Notes: generated from the sequence alone by a model not told the origin. A stretch of DNA of 12,988 bases from an uncultured Prevotella sp. (GCA_946999045.1 CAMQBR010000057.1:1-12988); one strand, 5' to 3'; counted from the stretch's first letter, positions 6,047 through 12,988 are shown. Program-made: numbers and translations.

Positions 6047-6586
6047 ATGGAAGAGTGGAAAGAATATAAACTACATGAAATAGGTAGAATTGTAGGCGGT
6101 GCAACTCCTCCTACAAAAGATAGTGCAAATTACGATGGAGAAATCTCTTGGATAACTCCAAAAGACTTGTCTAATTTTACAGGAAGATATATTCAAAAAG
6201 GAGAAAGATCTATTACACAAAAAGGATTTGATAGTAGTTCATGCCAAATATTACCTAAAGGGAGTATTTTGTTTTCTTCTAGAGCCCCTATTGGTTATAT
6301 TGCAATTGCAGCAAATGAGTTATGTACAAATCAAGGATTTAAGAGCATTATACCAGATAACAATCTCGTAAACAATCTCTTTTTGTATTATTTACTAAAA
6401 TACAACAAAGAGGAGATAGAAGGCTTAGGAAGTGGAACTACTTTCAAAGAAGTATCCGCTAAAGTGATGCAAAACTTTGATATAAAAATACCTTCTATTC
6501 AAACTCAAAAAAAAATTGCAGATATTCTTTCTTCTTTAGATGACAAAATAGAACTCAATCGACGGATAAATGATAATTTAAATTAA
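6047..6586 (+). CDS. hsdS: N-terminal half HsdS (TRD1-type cassette)
   Basis: This 179-residue reading frame is a truncated specificity subunit. MEEWKEYKLHEIGRIVGG opens a typical recognition domain (GGATPPTKDSANYDGEISW, then WITPKDL, to about residue 145), followed by the beginning of the central helix (IDTQ-like SIQTQKKIADILSSLDDKIELNRRINDNLN) and a stop. Its recognition domain differs clearly from TRD1 of the complete HsdS, so it would give a new specificity if joined to a C-terminal half. The frame ends just after the 24-bp sequence shared with hsdS (6557-6580). I chose ATG 6047, which matches the hsdS start; an in-frame TTG at 6035 overlaps the Fic stop and is less likely. It may be a silent donor, or a half subunit able to dimerise. 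The Abi-like gene begins 8 bases later. Confidence 0.88.
   Translation: MEEWKEYKLHEIGRIVGGATPPTKDSANYDGEISWITPKDLSNFTGRYIQKGERSITQKGFDSSSCQILPKGSILFSSRAPIGYIAIAANELCTNQGFKSIIPDNNLVNNLFLYYLLKYNKEEIEGLGSGTTFKEVSAKVMQNFDIKIPSIQTQKKIADILSSLDDKIELNRRINDNLN
6557..6580 (+). repeat. 24-bp cassette-junction sequence, copy in N-terminal half hsdS
   Basis: Identical to 4427-4450 and in the same orientation. After it the sequence changes abruptly from hsdS (GAGCAACAGG in the complete gene) to AATTAATATT, giving a stop codon two codons later. The truncation at this point looks like the product of a past recombination event at this sequence. Confidence 0.6.
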
Positions 6587-6594
6587 TATTAATA

Positions 6595-7230
6595 ATGCAG
6601 TGGACAAGAGAATATATTGCAAAAGAACCAAGTCTTAGGACTTTTGAAACGCATATTTCAACAATAGAAAACAATGTTGAGATTAATCCTTCTTTGTGCG
6701 TTGAAGTAAGCAAAAGTCTGACGGAGGCACTTTGCAAAACAATTCTCACTAATCAAAATGCAACATACAAAGATGATATTTCAGTTAATGGTTTAGTAAA
6801 GCAGACCTTAGAACATCTTATAAAACAGACTGAAAAAGAGATAGTTGGTCTATCTGAACTATGCTGTAGAATTTCTACTGTCATTCAATCAATTGCAGAG
6901 ATACGAAATAATGCAGGGTTTGCTTCACATGGTTTGGATGTATTGCATCCTCAGATAGACAAATCACTATCCCTACTGATATACAAAACAACAGATGTTC
7001 TCTGTGGGTTCATTTTACATTTTTATTTCAGTTATGCTCACCACGCTAACCAAAGATTAATTTATCAAGATTGTGAGTGCTTTAATGATTGGTTTGATGA
7101 AGAAAATCCATTAGAAGTAGGAGGCGTACACTTATCAGCATCAGAGGCTCTTTACAACTTAGATTATCAAGCTTATAAAGCTAACTATATAGATTATTTA
7201 GAATTTCTTTTAGAAATGAATGAACAATAA
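6595..7230 (+). CDS. Abi_C-like abortive infection family protein
   Basis: This 211-residue protein resembles the abortive-infection family defined by the Abi_C domain. Around residues 29-50, INPSLCVEVSKSLTEALCKTIL fits the conserved helix of that family (acidic/Pro start, then K-S-L-x-E-x-x-C-K). Residues 103-113 (IRNNAGFASHG, with R104, N105 and H112) fit its conserved Arg-Asn...His-Gly motif. The R...H spacing recalls HEPN-type RNase active sites, but this is a comparison by eye. No signal peptide or convincing membrane segment is seen, although 127-148 is rather hydrophobic. Abi proteins stop or kill phage-infected cells; no activity is known for this one. It lies between the half hsdS (8 bases) and hsdR (12 bases), so it is probably made with the R-M enzyme and may act when restriction fails (inference). 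Confidence 0.7.
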   Translation: MQWTREYIAKEPSLRTFETHISTIENNVEINPSLCVEVSKSLTEALCKTILTNQNATYKDDISVNGLVKQTLEHLIKQTEKEIVGLSELCCRISTVIQSIAEIRNNAGFASHGLDVLHPQIDKSLSLLIYKTTDVLCGFILHFYFSYAHHANQRLIYQDCECFNDWFDEENPLEVGGVHLSASEALYNLDYQAYKANYIDYLEFLLEMNEQ

Positions 7231-7242
7231 AAATAAAAAACA

Positions 7243-10200
7243 ATGCCCTTCACAGAAGATAATTACGAAAAAGCACTGATATCCCTCTTTGAGGGAATGG
7301 GCTATCAATATTTGTACGGTCCAAATATTGAAAGAGACTACTATGTGCCATATTATGAAGCACAATTAGAAGAAAGTCTGCAAACTGTTAATCCAAAGAA
7401 GCCACATGCAGCTATTCATGAAGCGATTATCAAACTACGCAATATTGATATGGGTAGTTTGGTGCAGAGGAATGAAACATTTACAGACTATTTGCAACAC
7501 GGCATAGAAGTTTCTTATTTCAATGGCAAGGAAATGCGCAATGAAATGGTTTATTTGATAGACTTTGAACATACGGACAAAAACACTTTTCAAGTTATCA
7601 ATCAATGGACATTCATTGAAAATGCAGAGAAACGTGCTGATATCATTGTGTTTGTGAATGGTTTACCATTGGTGGTTGTAGAATTAAAATCACCTTCCCG
7701 TGAAGAGACGGACGCTTCAGAAGCATATCTTCAACTCCGCAATTATATGAAGGATATACCATCGTTGTTCGCTTTCAATATGTTCTGTGTAATGAGCGAT
7801 ATGGCTCTTTCCAAAGCTGGAACAATTACCAGCAAGGAAGACCGTTATATGGACTGGAAGACAAAGGATGGCAATTATGAAACAAACGAAGAACTGCACT
7901 ACGATACCTTTTTTGAAGGAATATTTCAAAGAGAACGGCTTTTGGATATCATCAAGAATTTTATTTGTTTCTCCAAAGAAGAAAGAGGGAGTGCCAAGAT
8001 ATTAGCTGGATATCATCAGTATTTTGCAGTGAAGAAAGCCATCGAACGTACCAAACATGCTACAGTAAGTAATGGTAAAATCGGTGTATTCTGGCATACG
8101 CAAGGCAGCGGAAAATCATTGTCAATGGTTTTCTACGCCCACTTGCTGCAACAAGAGTTATCACAACCTACTATTGTTGTGATTACCGACCGCAACGATT
8201 TAGACGATCAACTCTATACCCAATTTTCTAAATGTAAGGAGTTCTTGCGCCAAACTCCAATACAAGCCAATAGTCGAGAGAATCTAAAAGAGCTATTGAG
8301 TGGACGAGAAGCTAATGGCATTATCTTCACAACCATGCAGAAGTTTGAGGAATCTGACGAACCATTGTCAGAGCGAAGAAATATTATCGTGATGACTGAT
8401 GAGGCGCATAGAGGACAATATGGCTTTGAGGAGAAAGTCGACGCCACTACAGGTAAAATCTCTATCGGCACGGCAAGAATCATTCACAATTCACTACCCA
8501 ATGCTTCATATATTGGCTTTACTGGTACACCTATCTCTACTAAAGACCGAGATACCGTAGAGGTTTTTGGTGATTATATTGATATTTATGACATGACGCA
8601 GGCGGTCAACGACGGTGCTACTTGTCCTGTATATTATGAATCTAGAGTTATCAATCTAAATCTTGACGATGCTACCTTGCAAGCCCTTGATGACGAATAC
8701 GAGCTGTTGGCTGAAGAAGGGGCAACGACAGAACAGATAGAAAAAAGCAAGAAGGAGATGTCACACTTGGAAGAGATACTTGGTGCACCAGCTACCATCG
8801 ATTCTCTTTGCCAAGACATTCTCAAACACTATGAGGAAAACCGTCAATATGAATTGACAGGTAAGGCAATGATAGTGGCATATTCGCGTCCCATAGCGAT
8901 GAGTATTTATCACCGACTATTGGAGCTTCGCCCAAAATGGACGGATAAAGTAAAAGTTGTCATGACGGGCAGCAACCAAGACCCAGAAGAATGGCACGAC
9001 ATTATCGGAAACAAGCAGTATAAGAAAGAACTTGCCAAACGATTTAAGGATGACAACGACCCGATGAAGATTGCTATTGTAGTAGATATGTGGCTCACAG
9101 GCTTCGACGTTCCCTCATTGGCAACTATGTATGTTTACAAACCAATGAGCGGACATAACCTAATGCAAGCCATTGCACGAGTGAACCGTGTATTCAATGG
9201 TAAAGTGGGTGGATTGGTTGTTGACTATATCGGTATTGCCAAAGCCTTGAAAGAAGCCATGCGTGATTATACGGGGCGCGACAGAAAGAACTTTGGAAAC
9301 CCAGACATCAAAGGCGTGGCTTTTACAAAGTTCAAAGAGAAGTTGGAAGTGTGCCAAGACTTATTTCATGGTTATAATTATAGTAAGTTCCACACAGGGA
9401 CAGATGCTGACCGTGCTAAATTAATCAAAGGTGGTGTAAACTTCATGTTGGCAACCGACAAACAAGAACAACTGCCATTATATATGAAAGAAGCAGCATT
9501 GCTGCACAATTCCATCACTCTTTGCCGAAGCCTGTTGAATGAAGAGCAACGCTTCTTAGCTGCATTCTTTGAAACTGTGCGCACTTTGCTTTCCCGAATG
9601 ACAGGAAAAGGAAAAGTTACTAAGAAAGAAATTAATGCTCGTATCAGTGAATTGCTGAAACAAAGTGTAAAAAGTGAAGGTGTAATCAATCTTTTCTCTG
9701 ATGTTAAAGCCGAATTTTCCCTCTTTGATACAGCTTTCTTAGATGAAATTTCTAAGATGAAAGAAAAGAATATAGCTGTAGAACTGCTCAAAAAACTATT
9801 GGCGGAGAAAGTGGCACTCTATCAAAAGACCAATATCGTGCAGTCAGAGAAATTCTCTGACCTGCTCAATCGCTCTTTATCGAACTATTTGAAAGGATTA
9901 CTCACCAATGAAGAAGTTATCCAAGAACTTTTGCAGTTGGCAAAAGATATTGCTTCAGCCGATTCAGCAGCTAATGAACTTGGACTCACTCCTGAAGAAA
10001 AGTCATTCTACGATGCCTTGACCAAACCGCAAGCAATCCACGACTTCTATAGTAATGAAGAATTGGTAGCTATGACAAAAGAGCTTACCGACTCCCTACG
10101 TAAGAACCGCACTATTGATTGGCAAAAGAAAGAATCAGCTCGTGCAGGTATGCGCAGAATGATTAAGCACCTACTTAAGAAATATCATTACCCACCTGAG

Positions 10201-10338
10201 GAGGCTGCCAATGCTTTAGAAACTGTTATTAAGCAATGCGAGCAGTGGACGGATAATGAGCAAGAGAATTATTCAACAAAATCAGCCAAAATGTATGAAA
10301 TCCACGAAGATGAAGTACAGATGGCAGCAGAACCTTAA
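7243..10338 (+). CDS. hsdR: type I restriction endonuclease subunit HsdR
   Basis: HsdR is the ATP-driven translocase and nuclease of type I restriction enzymes. It binds M2S, pulls in unmodified DNA and cuts at a distance. The 1031 residues are full length. The PD-(D/E)xK nuclease domain shows D133 (KRADIIVF) and E147-x-K149 (VVVELKS), followed by the QxxxY-like AYLQLRNY region. The helicase motor has Walker A TQGSGKS (286-292), motif II DEAH (386-389), motif III TGTP (427-430) and the second RecA domain with WLTGFDVPSLATMYVYKPM and motif VI QAIARVNR. A long helical C-terminal domain for contact with HsdM follows. No frameshift or lost catalytic residue is seen, so restriction should be competent. 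It starts 12 bases after the Abi-like gene and ends 30 bases before the Mrr-like gene. Confidence 0.97.
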   Translation: MPFTEDNYEKALISLFEGMGYQYLYGPNIERDYYVPYYEAQLEESLQTVNPKKPHAAIHEAIIKLRNIDMGSLVQRNETFTDYLQHGIEVSYFNGKEMRNEMVYLIDFEHTDKNTFQVINQWTFIENAEKRADIIVFVNGLPLVVVELKSPSREETDASEAYLQLRNYMKDIPSLFAFNMFCVMSDMALSKAGTITSKEDRYMDWKTKDGNYETNEELHYDTFFEGIFQRERLLDIIKNFICFSKEERGSAKILAGYHQYFAVKKAIERTKHATVSNGKIGVFWHTQGSGKSLSMVFYAHLLQQELSQPTIVVITDRNDLDDQLYTQFSKCKEFLRQTPIQANSRENLKELLSGREANGIIFTTMQKFEESDEPLSERRNIIVMTDEAHRGQYGFEEKVDATTGKISIGTARIIHNSLPNASYIGFTGTPISTKDRDTVEVFGDYIDIYDMTQAVNDGATCPVYYESRVINLNLDDATLQALDDEYELLAEEGATTEQIEKSKKEMSHLEEILGAPATIDSLCQDILKHYEENRQYELTGKAMIVAYSRPIAMSIYHRLLELRPKWTDKVKVVMTGSNQDPEEWHDIIGNKQYKKELAKRFKDDNDPMKIAIVVDMWLTGFDVPSLATMYVYKPMSGHNLMQAIARVNRVFNGKVGGLVVDYIGIAKALKEAMRDYTGRDRKNFGNPDIKGVAFTKFKEKLEVCQDLFHGYNYSKFHTGTDADRAKLIKGGVNFMLATDKQEQLPLYMKEAALLHNSITLCRSLLNEEQRFLAAFFETVRTLLSRMTGKGKVTKKEINARISELLKQSVKSEGVINLFSDVKAEFSLFDTAFLDEISKMKEKNIAVELLKKLLAEKVALYQKTNIVQSEKFSDLLNRSLSNYLKGLLTNEEVIQELLQLAKDIASADSAANELGLTPEEKSFYDALTKPQAIHDFYSNEELVAMTKELTDSLRKNRTIDWQKKESARAGMRRMIKHLLKKYHYPPEEAANALETVIKQCEQWTDNEQENYSTKSAKMYEIHEDEVQMAAEP

Positions 10339-10368
10339 CTACTATAATAAAAAATATAATCAATTGAT

Positions 10369-11280
10369 ATGAAGAAGATTTCTGCTAATGTTTTAGTAGC
10401 ATTGAAAAATGCCCTATCTCTCATATTCTGGTATAAGAAAGACTTGAAAGATTACTTGTATATGTCAATAACGCATAAAGAGTTGCTATCAATGGTAAAC
10501 TGGGATGACTATAAGAGAAATATAGCGTCGCAGGTTGTAAATATTCTTGAGCGCAACGAACAAGAGGTTCAGGAGGATTTGTTAAATTTAATAATATCAG
10601 TAGCAACCTTCAATGACTATAACAGCATGAAAAAGATTGAGGATGCTGAGAAAAAGATATATGATGCGAAAATGGCTGTAAATGCATTATTCCAACTGAC
10701 GAAAGGTTTTATCAATTATAAAGAAGAGGAAGAAGTTATCAGAAAGCGCAAACAAGCAAATAAGGATAAAGCTGATTCCTTGAATAGAGTTAATCAAATC
10801 CTCAGCGAACTTAAAGAAGAATTTATTGGCTTATCTATTAATAATGATAACCAAAAGCGAGGCTATGCCTTAGAAAAATTTCTAAATGGTTTGTTTAATT
10901 TATACGATCTTGATGCAAAATCTTCTTTTAAGGTTGTTGGAGAACAGATAGATGGTGCATTCTCTTTAGACAAAGATGAGTATTTATTAGAAGCTAAATG
11001 GCGTAAAGAACCTACGGCGAATGCTGACCTATATGCATTTGAGGGCAAAATAACTAGGAGATTGGATAATACTTTAGGCTTATTTATTTCCATAAATGGC
11101 TTTTCAGAAGATGCCATAACAGCATATTCAAATGGCAAAAAATTAATGTATTTGATGGATGGTATGGACTTGATGGCTGTTTTGGAACAAAGAATATCAT
11201 TACCTGATTTGCTGAGAAGAAAAAAGAGAACAGCTGTGCAAACTGGAAATATATATTTAAGAGTATCAGAGATATTATAA
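10369..11280 (+). CDS. Mrr-like PD-(D/E)xK nuclease with helical N-terminal domain
   Basis: This 303-residue protein has a helical N-terminal half (about 1-155, with a charged, probably coiled-coil stretch at 117-150: YKEEEEVIRKRKQ and onward) and a C-terminal nuclease domain of the Mrr/restriction-endonuclease-like type. The signature residues are E169 in RGYALEKFL, D195 in GEQIDGAF, and E208-x-K210 in YLLEAKW. This order (E, then D, then ExK with Trp after) is characteristic of Mrr-type nucleases that cut modified DNA. The specific target here is unknown. It follows hsdR by 30 bases and precedes an unrecognised gene by 12 bases, so the two probably form a pair or the tail of the R-M operon. 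It could be a type IV-like partner protecting against modified phage DNA. The nuclease fold call is firm; the role is inferred. Confidence 0.78.
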   Translation: MKKISANVLVALKNALSLIFWYKKDLKDYLYMSITHKELLSMVNWDDYKRNIASQVVNILERNEQEVQEDLLNLIISVATFNDYNSMKKIEDAEKKIYDAKMAVNALFQLTKGFINYKEEEEVIRKRKQANKDKADSLNRVNQILSELKEEFIGLSINNDNQKRGYALEKFLNGLFNLYDLDAKSSFKVVGEQIDGAFSLDKDEYLLEAKWRKEPTANADLYAFEGKITRRLDNTLGLFISINGFSEDAITAYSNGKKLMYLMDGMDLMAVLEQRISLPDLLRRKKRTAVQTGNIYLRVSEIL

Positions 11281-11292
11281 AAGTATAATATA

Positions 11293-12324
11293 ATGGACAT
11301 ATCTATTAAAGAGATTGATGAGAATACATATATTTTAAATGTCGCAGAGATAGACAAAGTTTTAGAACGCATAAATAAGTTATCTAAAAAAAATAATTAT
11401 TATAATCGAAAAAAGTTATTTATTGCCTATACTACTTTTCTGAATTGGTTTATAAAATTTGTTGATGAAGAACGATTATTCCGACGTACATATAGTATAG
11501 AAGAAGTTGTTAACAATCTGTTTATAAAAAAGCAGGTTATTGATACTCAATATATCAGATTCTTGCTTTATGCAGCGAAGCTTTATGCAGCGAAATTGAG
11601 GGAGAATGCAAAGATAAGTTGTGTTAAAAACTATCTTAAATCCATTTATTTTTTCATATATGATGTAGAAGAACTTGTTAGAATTAATGAAGTTCGTAGA
11701 AAAAAGCGCATAAACCAGCTTATAGTTCCAAGAGGAGGCTATCGTACTGGTATTAGCCCATTTGATATTAAAATAGCTGCTAATGAATTAGTATTCCTTA
11801 ATGAACATATTTTTGTTTCAGATATTGACTTTCGAAATATTTCCCCATGCTCTTCTTTACTAATAAGGCAGTGTATAGAATTATTAGGGAAAAATATGAT
11901 TGGCTTTAGTTCTATACATAACGCTCAAGGTTTAATTAAGAGGATGACTCAAGTCGCTTGGAATTTCTTTTTTGAGAAGGGGCTTCAAGGTATAGATTGG
12001 ACAGTAACATTACCCGTAGAACTTTCAGCAATTAAAAAGATAAATCAATGGGCAAATAATTACGTGCATAACCCTTGGATTGATAAAAGTTATATCCGAT
12101 TTTTAGGATTAGAGTTTTTATACAAATTAATGCAACCTGTGCAAACGAATGTTTCTTGTTATAACGGGAGATCTTATTGGAATTCAGGATATGGAGACTT
12201 TCGAATTAATAATTATAATAATCTGAAAAGGGATTTTGAATCATATGTTAGTTCAAAAGATTCTACAGCAATAATTGATTGGCTTCCTTTAGATAAAGTC
12301 GGAGCATATATAATATCATTATAA
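11293..12324 (+). CDS. unrecognised protein, last gene of the operon
   Basis: I do not recognise this 343-residue protein. It is predicted soluble and mainly helical in its first 140 residues, with a basic patch VRRKKRINQ around 134-142. The most distinctive part is C-terminal: RQCIELLGKNMIG (192-204), then about 50 residues later INQWANNYVHN (250-260). A helix with R-x-x-x-E-L and a second with W-x-N-x-x-V-H recalls HEPN-like helical domains, but the match is too loose for a firm call. The C-terminal segment 285-310 is rich in Tyr, Asn and Gly. Residues 93-102 repeat LYAAK twice, encoded by a 15-base tandem duplication. The gene is markedly AT-rich compared with hsdR. It starts 12 bases after the nuclease gene and is the last gene before the terminator, so it may be a partner of that nuclease. 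Confidence 0.75.
   Translation: MDISIKEIDENTYILNVAEIDKVLERINKLSKKNNYYNRKKLFIAYTTFLNWFIKFVDEERLFRRTYSIEEVVNNLFIKKQVIDTQYIRFLLYAAKLYAAKLRENAKISCVKNYLKSIYFFIYDVEELVRINEVRRKKRINQLIVPRGGYRTGISPFDIKIAANELVFLNEHIFVSDIDFRNISPCSSLLIRQCIELLGKNMIGFSSIHNAQGLIKRMTQVAWNFFFEKGLQGIDWTVTLPVELSAIKKINQWANNYVHNPWIDKSYIRFLGLEFLYKLMQPVQTNVSCYNGRSYWNSGYGDFRINNYNNLKRDFESYVSSKDSTAIIDWLPLDKVGAYIISL
11566..11595 (+). repeat. 15-bp tandem duplication inside the last gene
   Basis: CTTTATGCAGCGAAG is followed directly by CTTTATGCAGCGAAA, differing in the last base only. It adds five codons in frame (Leu-Tyr-Ala-Ala-Lys twice) and is probably a slippage product. It lengthens a predicted helix by five residues without breaking the frame. 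Confidence 0.85.
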
Positions 12325-12430
12325 TGATTTAGATGTGACAACATCCAAGATGGTTTCTAATCAATACTACTCAAATTGAGGAAACATTTTTGTACCATAC
12401 GACTGTAAATCGTTGATAATCAACATAGGA

Positions 12431-12438
12431 TATATTTG
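12431..12438 (+). promoter_or_regulatory. possible -7 box ahead of the terminator
   Basis: TATATTTG matches TAnnTTTG and lies just after the palindrome GTTGATAATCAAC. No clean -33 TTTG is seen at the right spacing. If active, transcription would start near 12445 and stop at the terminator, giving an RNA of about 100 bases. This is a motif match only. Confidence 0.25.
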
Positions 12439-12479
12439 AGGAAGTGAAGTAAGGAAAAAATGTATATCTAATAATATTT

Positions 12480-12552
12480 AACATAACAAGACGAAGGGGG
12501 GGTAAATCAATGATTTACCCCCCTTTCTTCGTCTTGTTATGTTTTTTATTTT
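12480..12552 (+). terminator. strong intrinsic terminator with about 30-bp stem
   Basis: AACATAACAAGACGAAG followed by six G and TAAATCA (12480-12509) pairs with TGATTTA, six C, then a 3-base bulge (TTT) and CTTCGTCTTGTTATGTT (12511-12542). The tail GTTTTTTATTTTT follows. The long stem with a T-run on the right side only fits a rightward Rho-independent terminator closing the operon that ends at 12324. The arms are almost symmetrical, so it could also slow transcription from the right. Confidence 0.88.
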
Positions 12553-12579
12553 TCGTTTATCTCTTTTTGCCTTTTGGCT

Positions 12580-12587
12580 TATATTTG
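12580..12587 (+). promoter_or_regulatory. possible -7 promoter box after the terminator
   Basis: TATATTTG matches the Bacteroidetes -7 consensus. T-rich DNA with GTTTAT lies about 20 bases upstream where a -33 element would be. Only a 19-codon frame (12594-12653) follows, so it may be the orphan promoter of a gene lost or displaced by the IS. Confidence 0.3.
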
Positions 12588-12791
12588 CAGCTTATGTGCC
12601 TCATGTGTCAATATATAGAAGACTTGAGCAGCCTTGAAGCAAAACTACTTTAGTGTGCGGCATATCTTTAAGACAAAGGTTGTCATGGAGGTAAATGTAC
12701 TTCACGATGTCTCATCGTAAACAAAAACTTGAAAATATTAGGCTCTATAACGAATCATGTGGGTAATCAAGGAAAACTCATATAAAAATAT

Positions 12792-12799
12792 TACCTTTG
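12792..12799 (+). promoter_or_regulatory. -7 promoter box of the IS transposase
   Basis: TACCTTTG is an exact match to TAnnTTTG and lies five bases before the transposase ATG, inside the IS end. Such a near-leaderless arrangement would make a very short transcript leader. No clear -33 element is seen. Confidence 0.35.
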
Positions 12800-12803
12800 T
12801 CTT

Positions 12804-12988
12804 ATGAATAGTACTGAGATATTTACACAGGCTTTAGGCCTATCAAAACCATGATATGTTGCCAAGATTGAGTTTATAGCTGGTAAACACTCCAACAAAG
12901 AGCTTCATATCTGATTGAGCTTTAATCGTGGCACTCGTTTTAGAATTGGCGAGAACGAGTACACTGCCTATGATACAATGGATAAGGT
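12804..12988 (+). pseudogene. ISL3-family transposase, broken N-terminal part
   Basis: The frame from ATG 12804 reads MNSTEIFTQALGLSKP, stop, YVAKIEFIAGKHSNKELHI, stop, LSFNRGTRFRIGENEYTAYD and runs off the window. The pattern L-x-L-x-x-P-W-x-V...E-F...L-H-I-x-L-x-F-x-R-G-x-x-F is that of the N-terminus of ISL3-family transposases. Both stops are TGA, at codons 17 and 37, and the first stands where family members have Trp. They are most simply TGG-to-TGA mutations. The frame is otherwise open with no shift. Other genes here use TGG for Trp, and the Fic gene ends in TGA, so TGA is a true stop and this is a pseudogene. Confidence 0.72.

Larger units (their letters stand above)
12325..12740. other. 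non-coding stretch between the R-M operon and the IS end
   Basis: No supportable gene lies here. Contents, in order: a short hairpin GATGT-GACA-ACATC (12332-12345); a perfect 13-base palindrome GTTGATAATCAAC (12412-12424); a -7-like box TATATTTG (12431-12438); the large terminator palindrome (12480-12542) with its T-run; a second -7-like box TATATTTG (12580-12587); and a 13-base near palindrome GACAAAGGTTGTC. The only reading frames after the second box are about 20 codons or fewer. It may contain debris of a gene disrupted by the IS. Confidence 0.6.
12741..12988 (+). mobile_element. left end of an ISL3-like insertion sequence (partial)
   Basis: GGCTCTATAACGAATCATG at 12741 has the form of an ISL3-family terminal inverted repeat (GGCTCT...), and a transposase frame of that family begins 63 bases inside it. 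The other end is outside the window, so neither the partner inverted repeat nor the target duplication (8 bp in this family) can be checked. A target copy, if present, would be the bases just before 12741 (AAATATTA). Confidence 0.65.

Noticed and set aside
9378..9791. 137-codon open frame on the minus strand inside hsdR
   Set aside because: A shadow of the hsdR coding frame; low-complexity Ser-rich product with no domain, and hsdR is intact over the whole stretch. The 169-codon minus frame at 10863-11372 was dropped for the same reason.
141..12402. TACCATACGA occurring at 141-150 and 12393-12402 as flanking att-like repeats of the island
   Set aside because: A 10-base match is expected many times by chance in a 13-kb window, and similarity stops at once on either side.
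12594..12653. 19-codon reading frame (MCLMCQYIEDLSSLEAKLL) after the -7-like box at 12580
   Set aside because: Too short, no recognisable similarity, and nothing to distinguish it from chance.
12804..12988. TGA read as tryptophan (alternative genetic code)
   Set aside because: All other genes use TGG for Trp, and the Fic gene uses TGA as its stop codon.

Overview
The window is a type I restriction-modification (R-M) locus carrying extra defence-type genes. All genes read left to right and there is a degraded insertion-sequence end at the right edge. The host is very probably a member of the Bacteroidales; a Prevotella- or Bacteroides-like genome fits. The reasons are AT-rich DNA, no Shine-Dalgarno sequences before the genes, several boxes matching the Bacteroidetes -7 promoter consensus TAnnTTTG, and the typical Bacteroidetes form of hsdM, recombinase and hsdS cassettes. 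Genus cannot be settled from the sequence alone.

Layout. Bases 1-323 are non-coding, with a 7-bp dyad, a repeated 13-mer and a -7 box just before a small XRE-type regulator gene (324-530). Then come hsdM (587-2092), a tyrosine site-specific recombinase (2140-3132) whose start codon lies in a long inverted repeat, a C-terminal half hsdS (3139-3897), a complete hsdS (3908-5134), a Bro-N-like/Fic fusion gene (5145-6038), an N-terminal half hsdS (6047-6586), an Abi_C-like abortive-infection gene (6595-7230) and hsdR (7243-10338). Two further genes follow closely: an Mrr-like PD-(D/E)xK nuclease (10369-11280) and an unrecognised 343-residue protein (11293-12324). After a non-coding stretch with a very strong palindromic terminator (about 12480-12550), the left end of an ISL3-like element starts at 12741 and runs off the window. 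Its transposase reading frame carries two in-frame stops.

How it works together. HsdM, HsdS and HsdR form the modification/restriction complex, and HsdS sets the target sequence through two target-recognition domains (TRDs). The recombinase beside three hsdS pieces marks a specificity-shuffling locus. The unusual point is geometry. The pieces are all in the same orientation, and the complete hsdS shares a perfect 721-bp direct repeat with the upstream half gene. Simple inversion therefore cannot shuffle this array as it stands. Deletion, circle formation or tandem duplication can. Fic sits inside the array, and its first codons are shared with hsdS as part of the repeat. The Abi-like gene, the Mrr-like nuclease and the unknown last gene look like back-up or companion defence functions, which is an inference from position.
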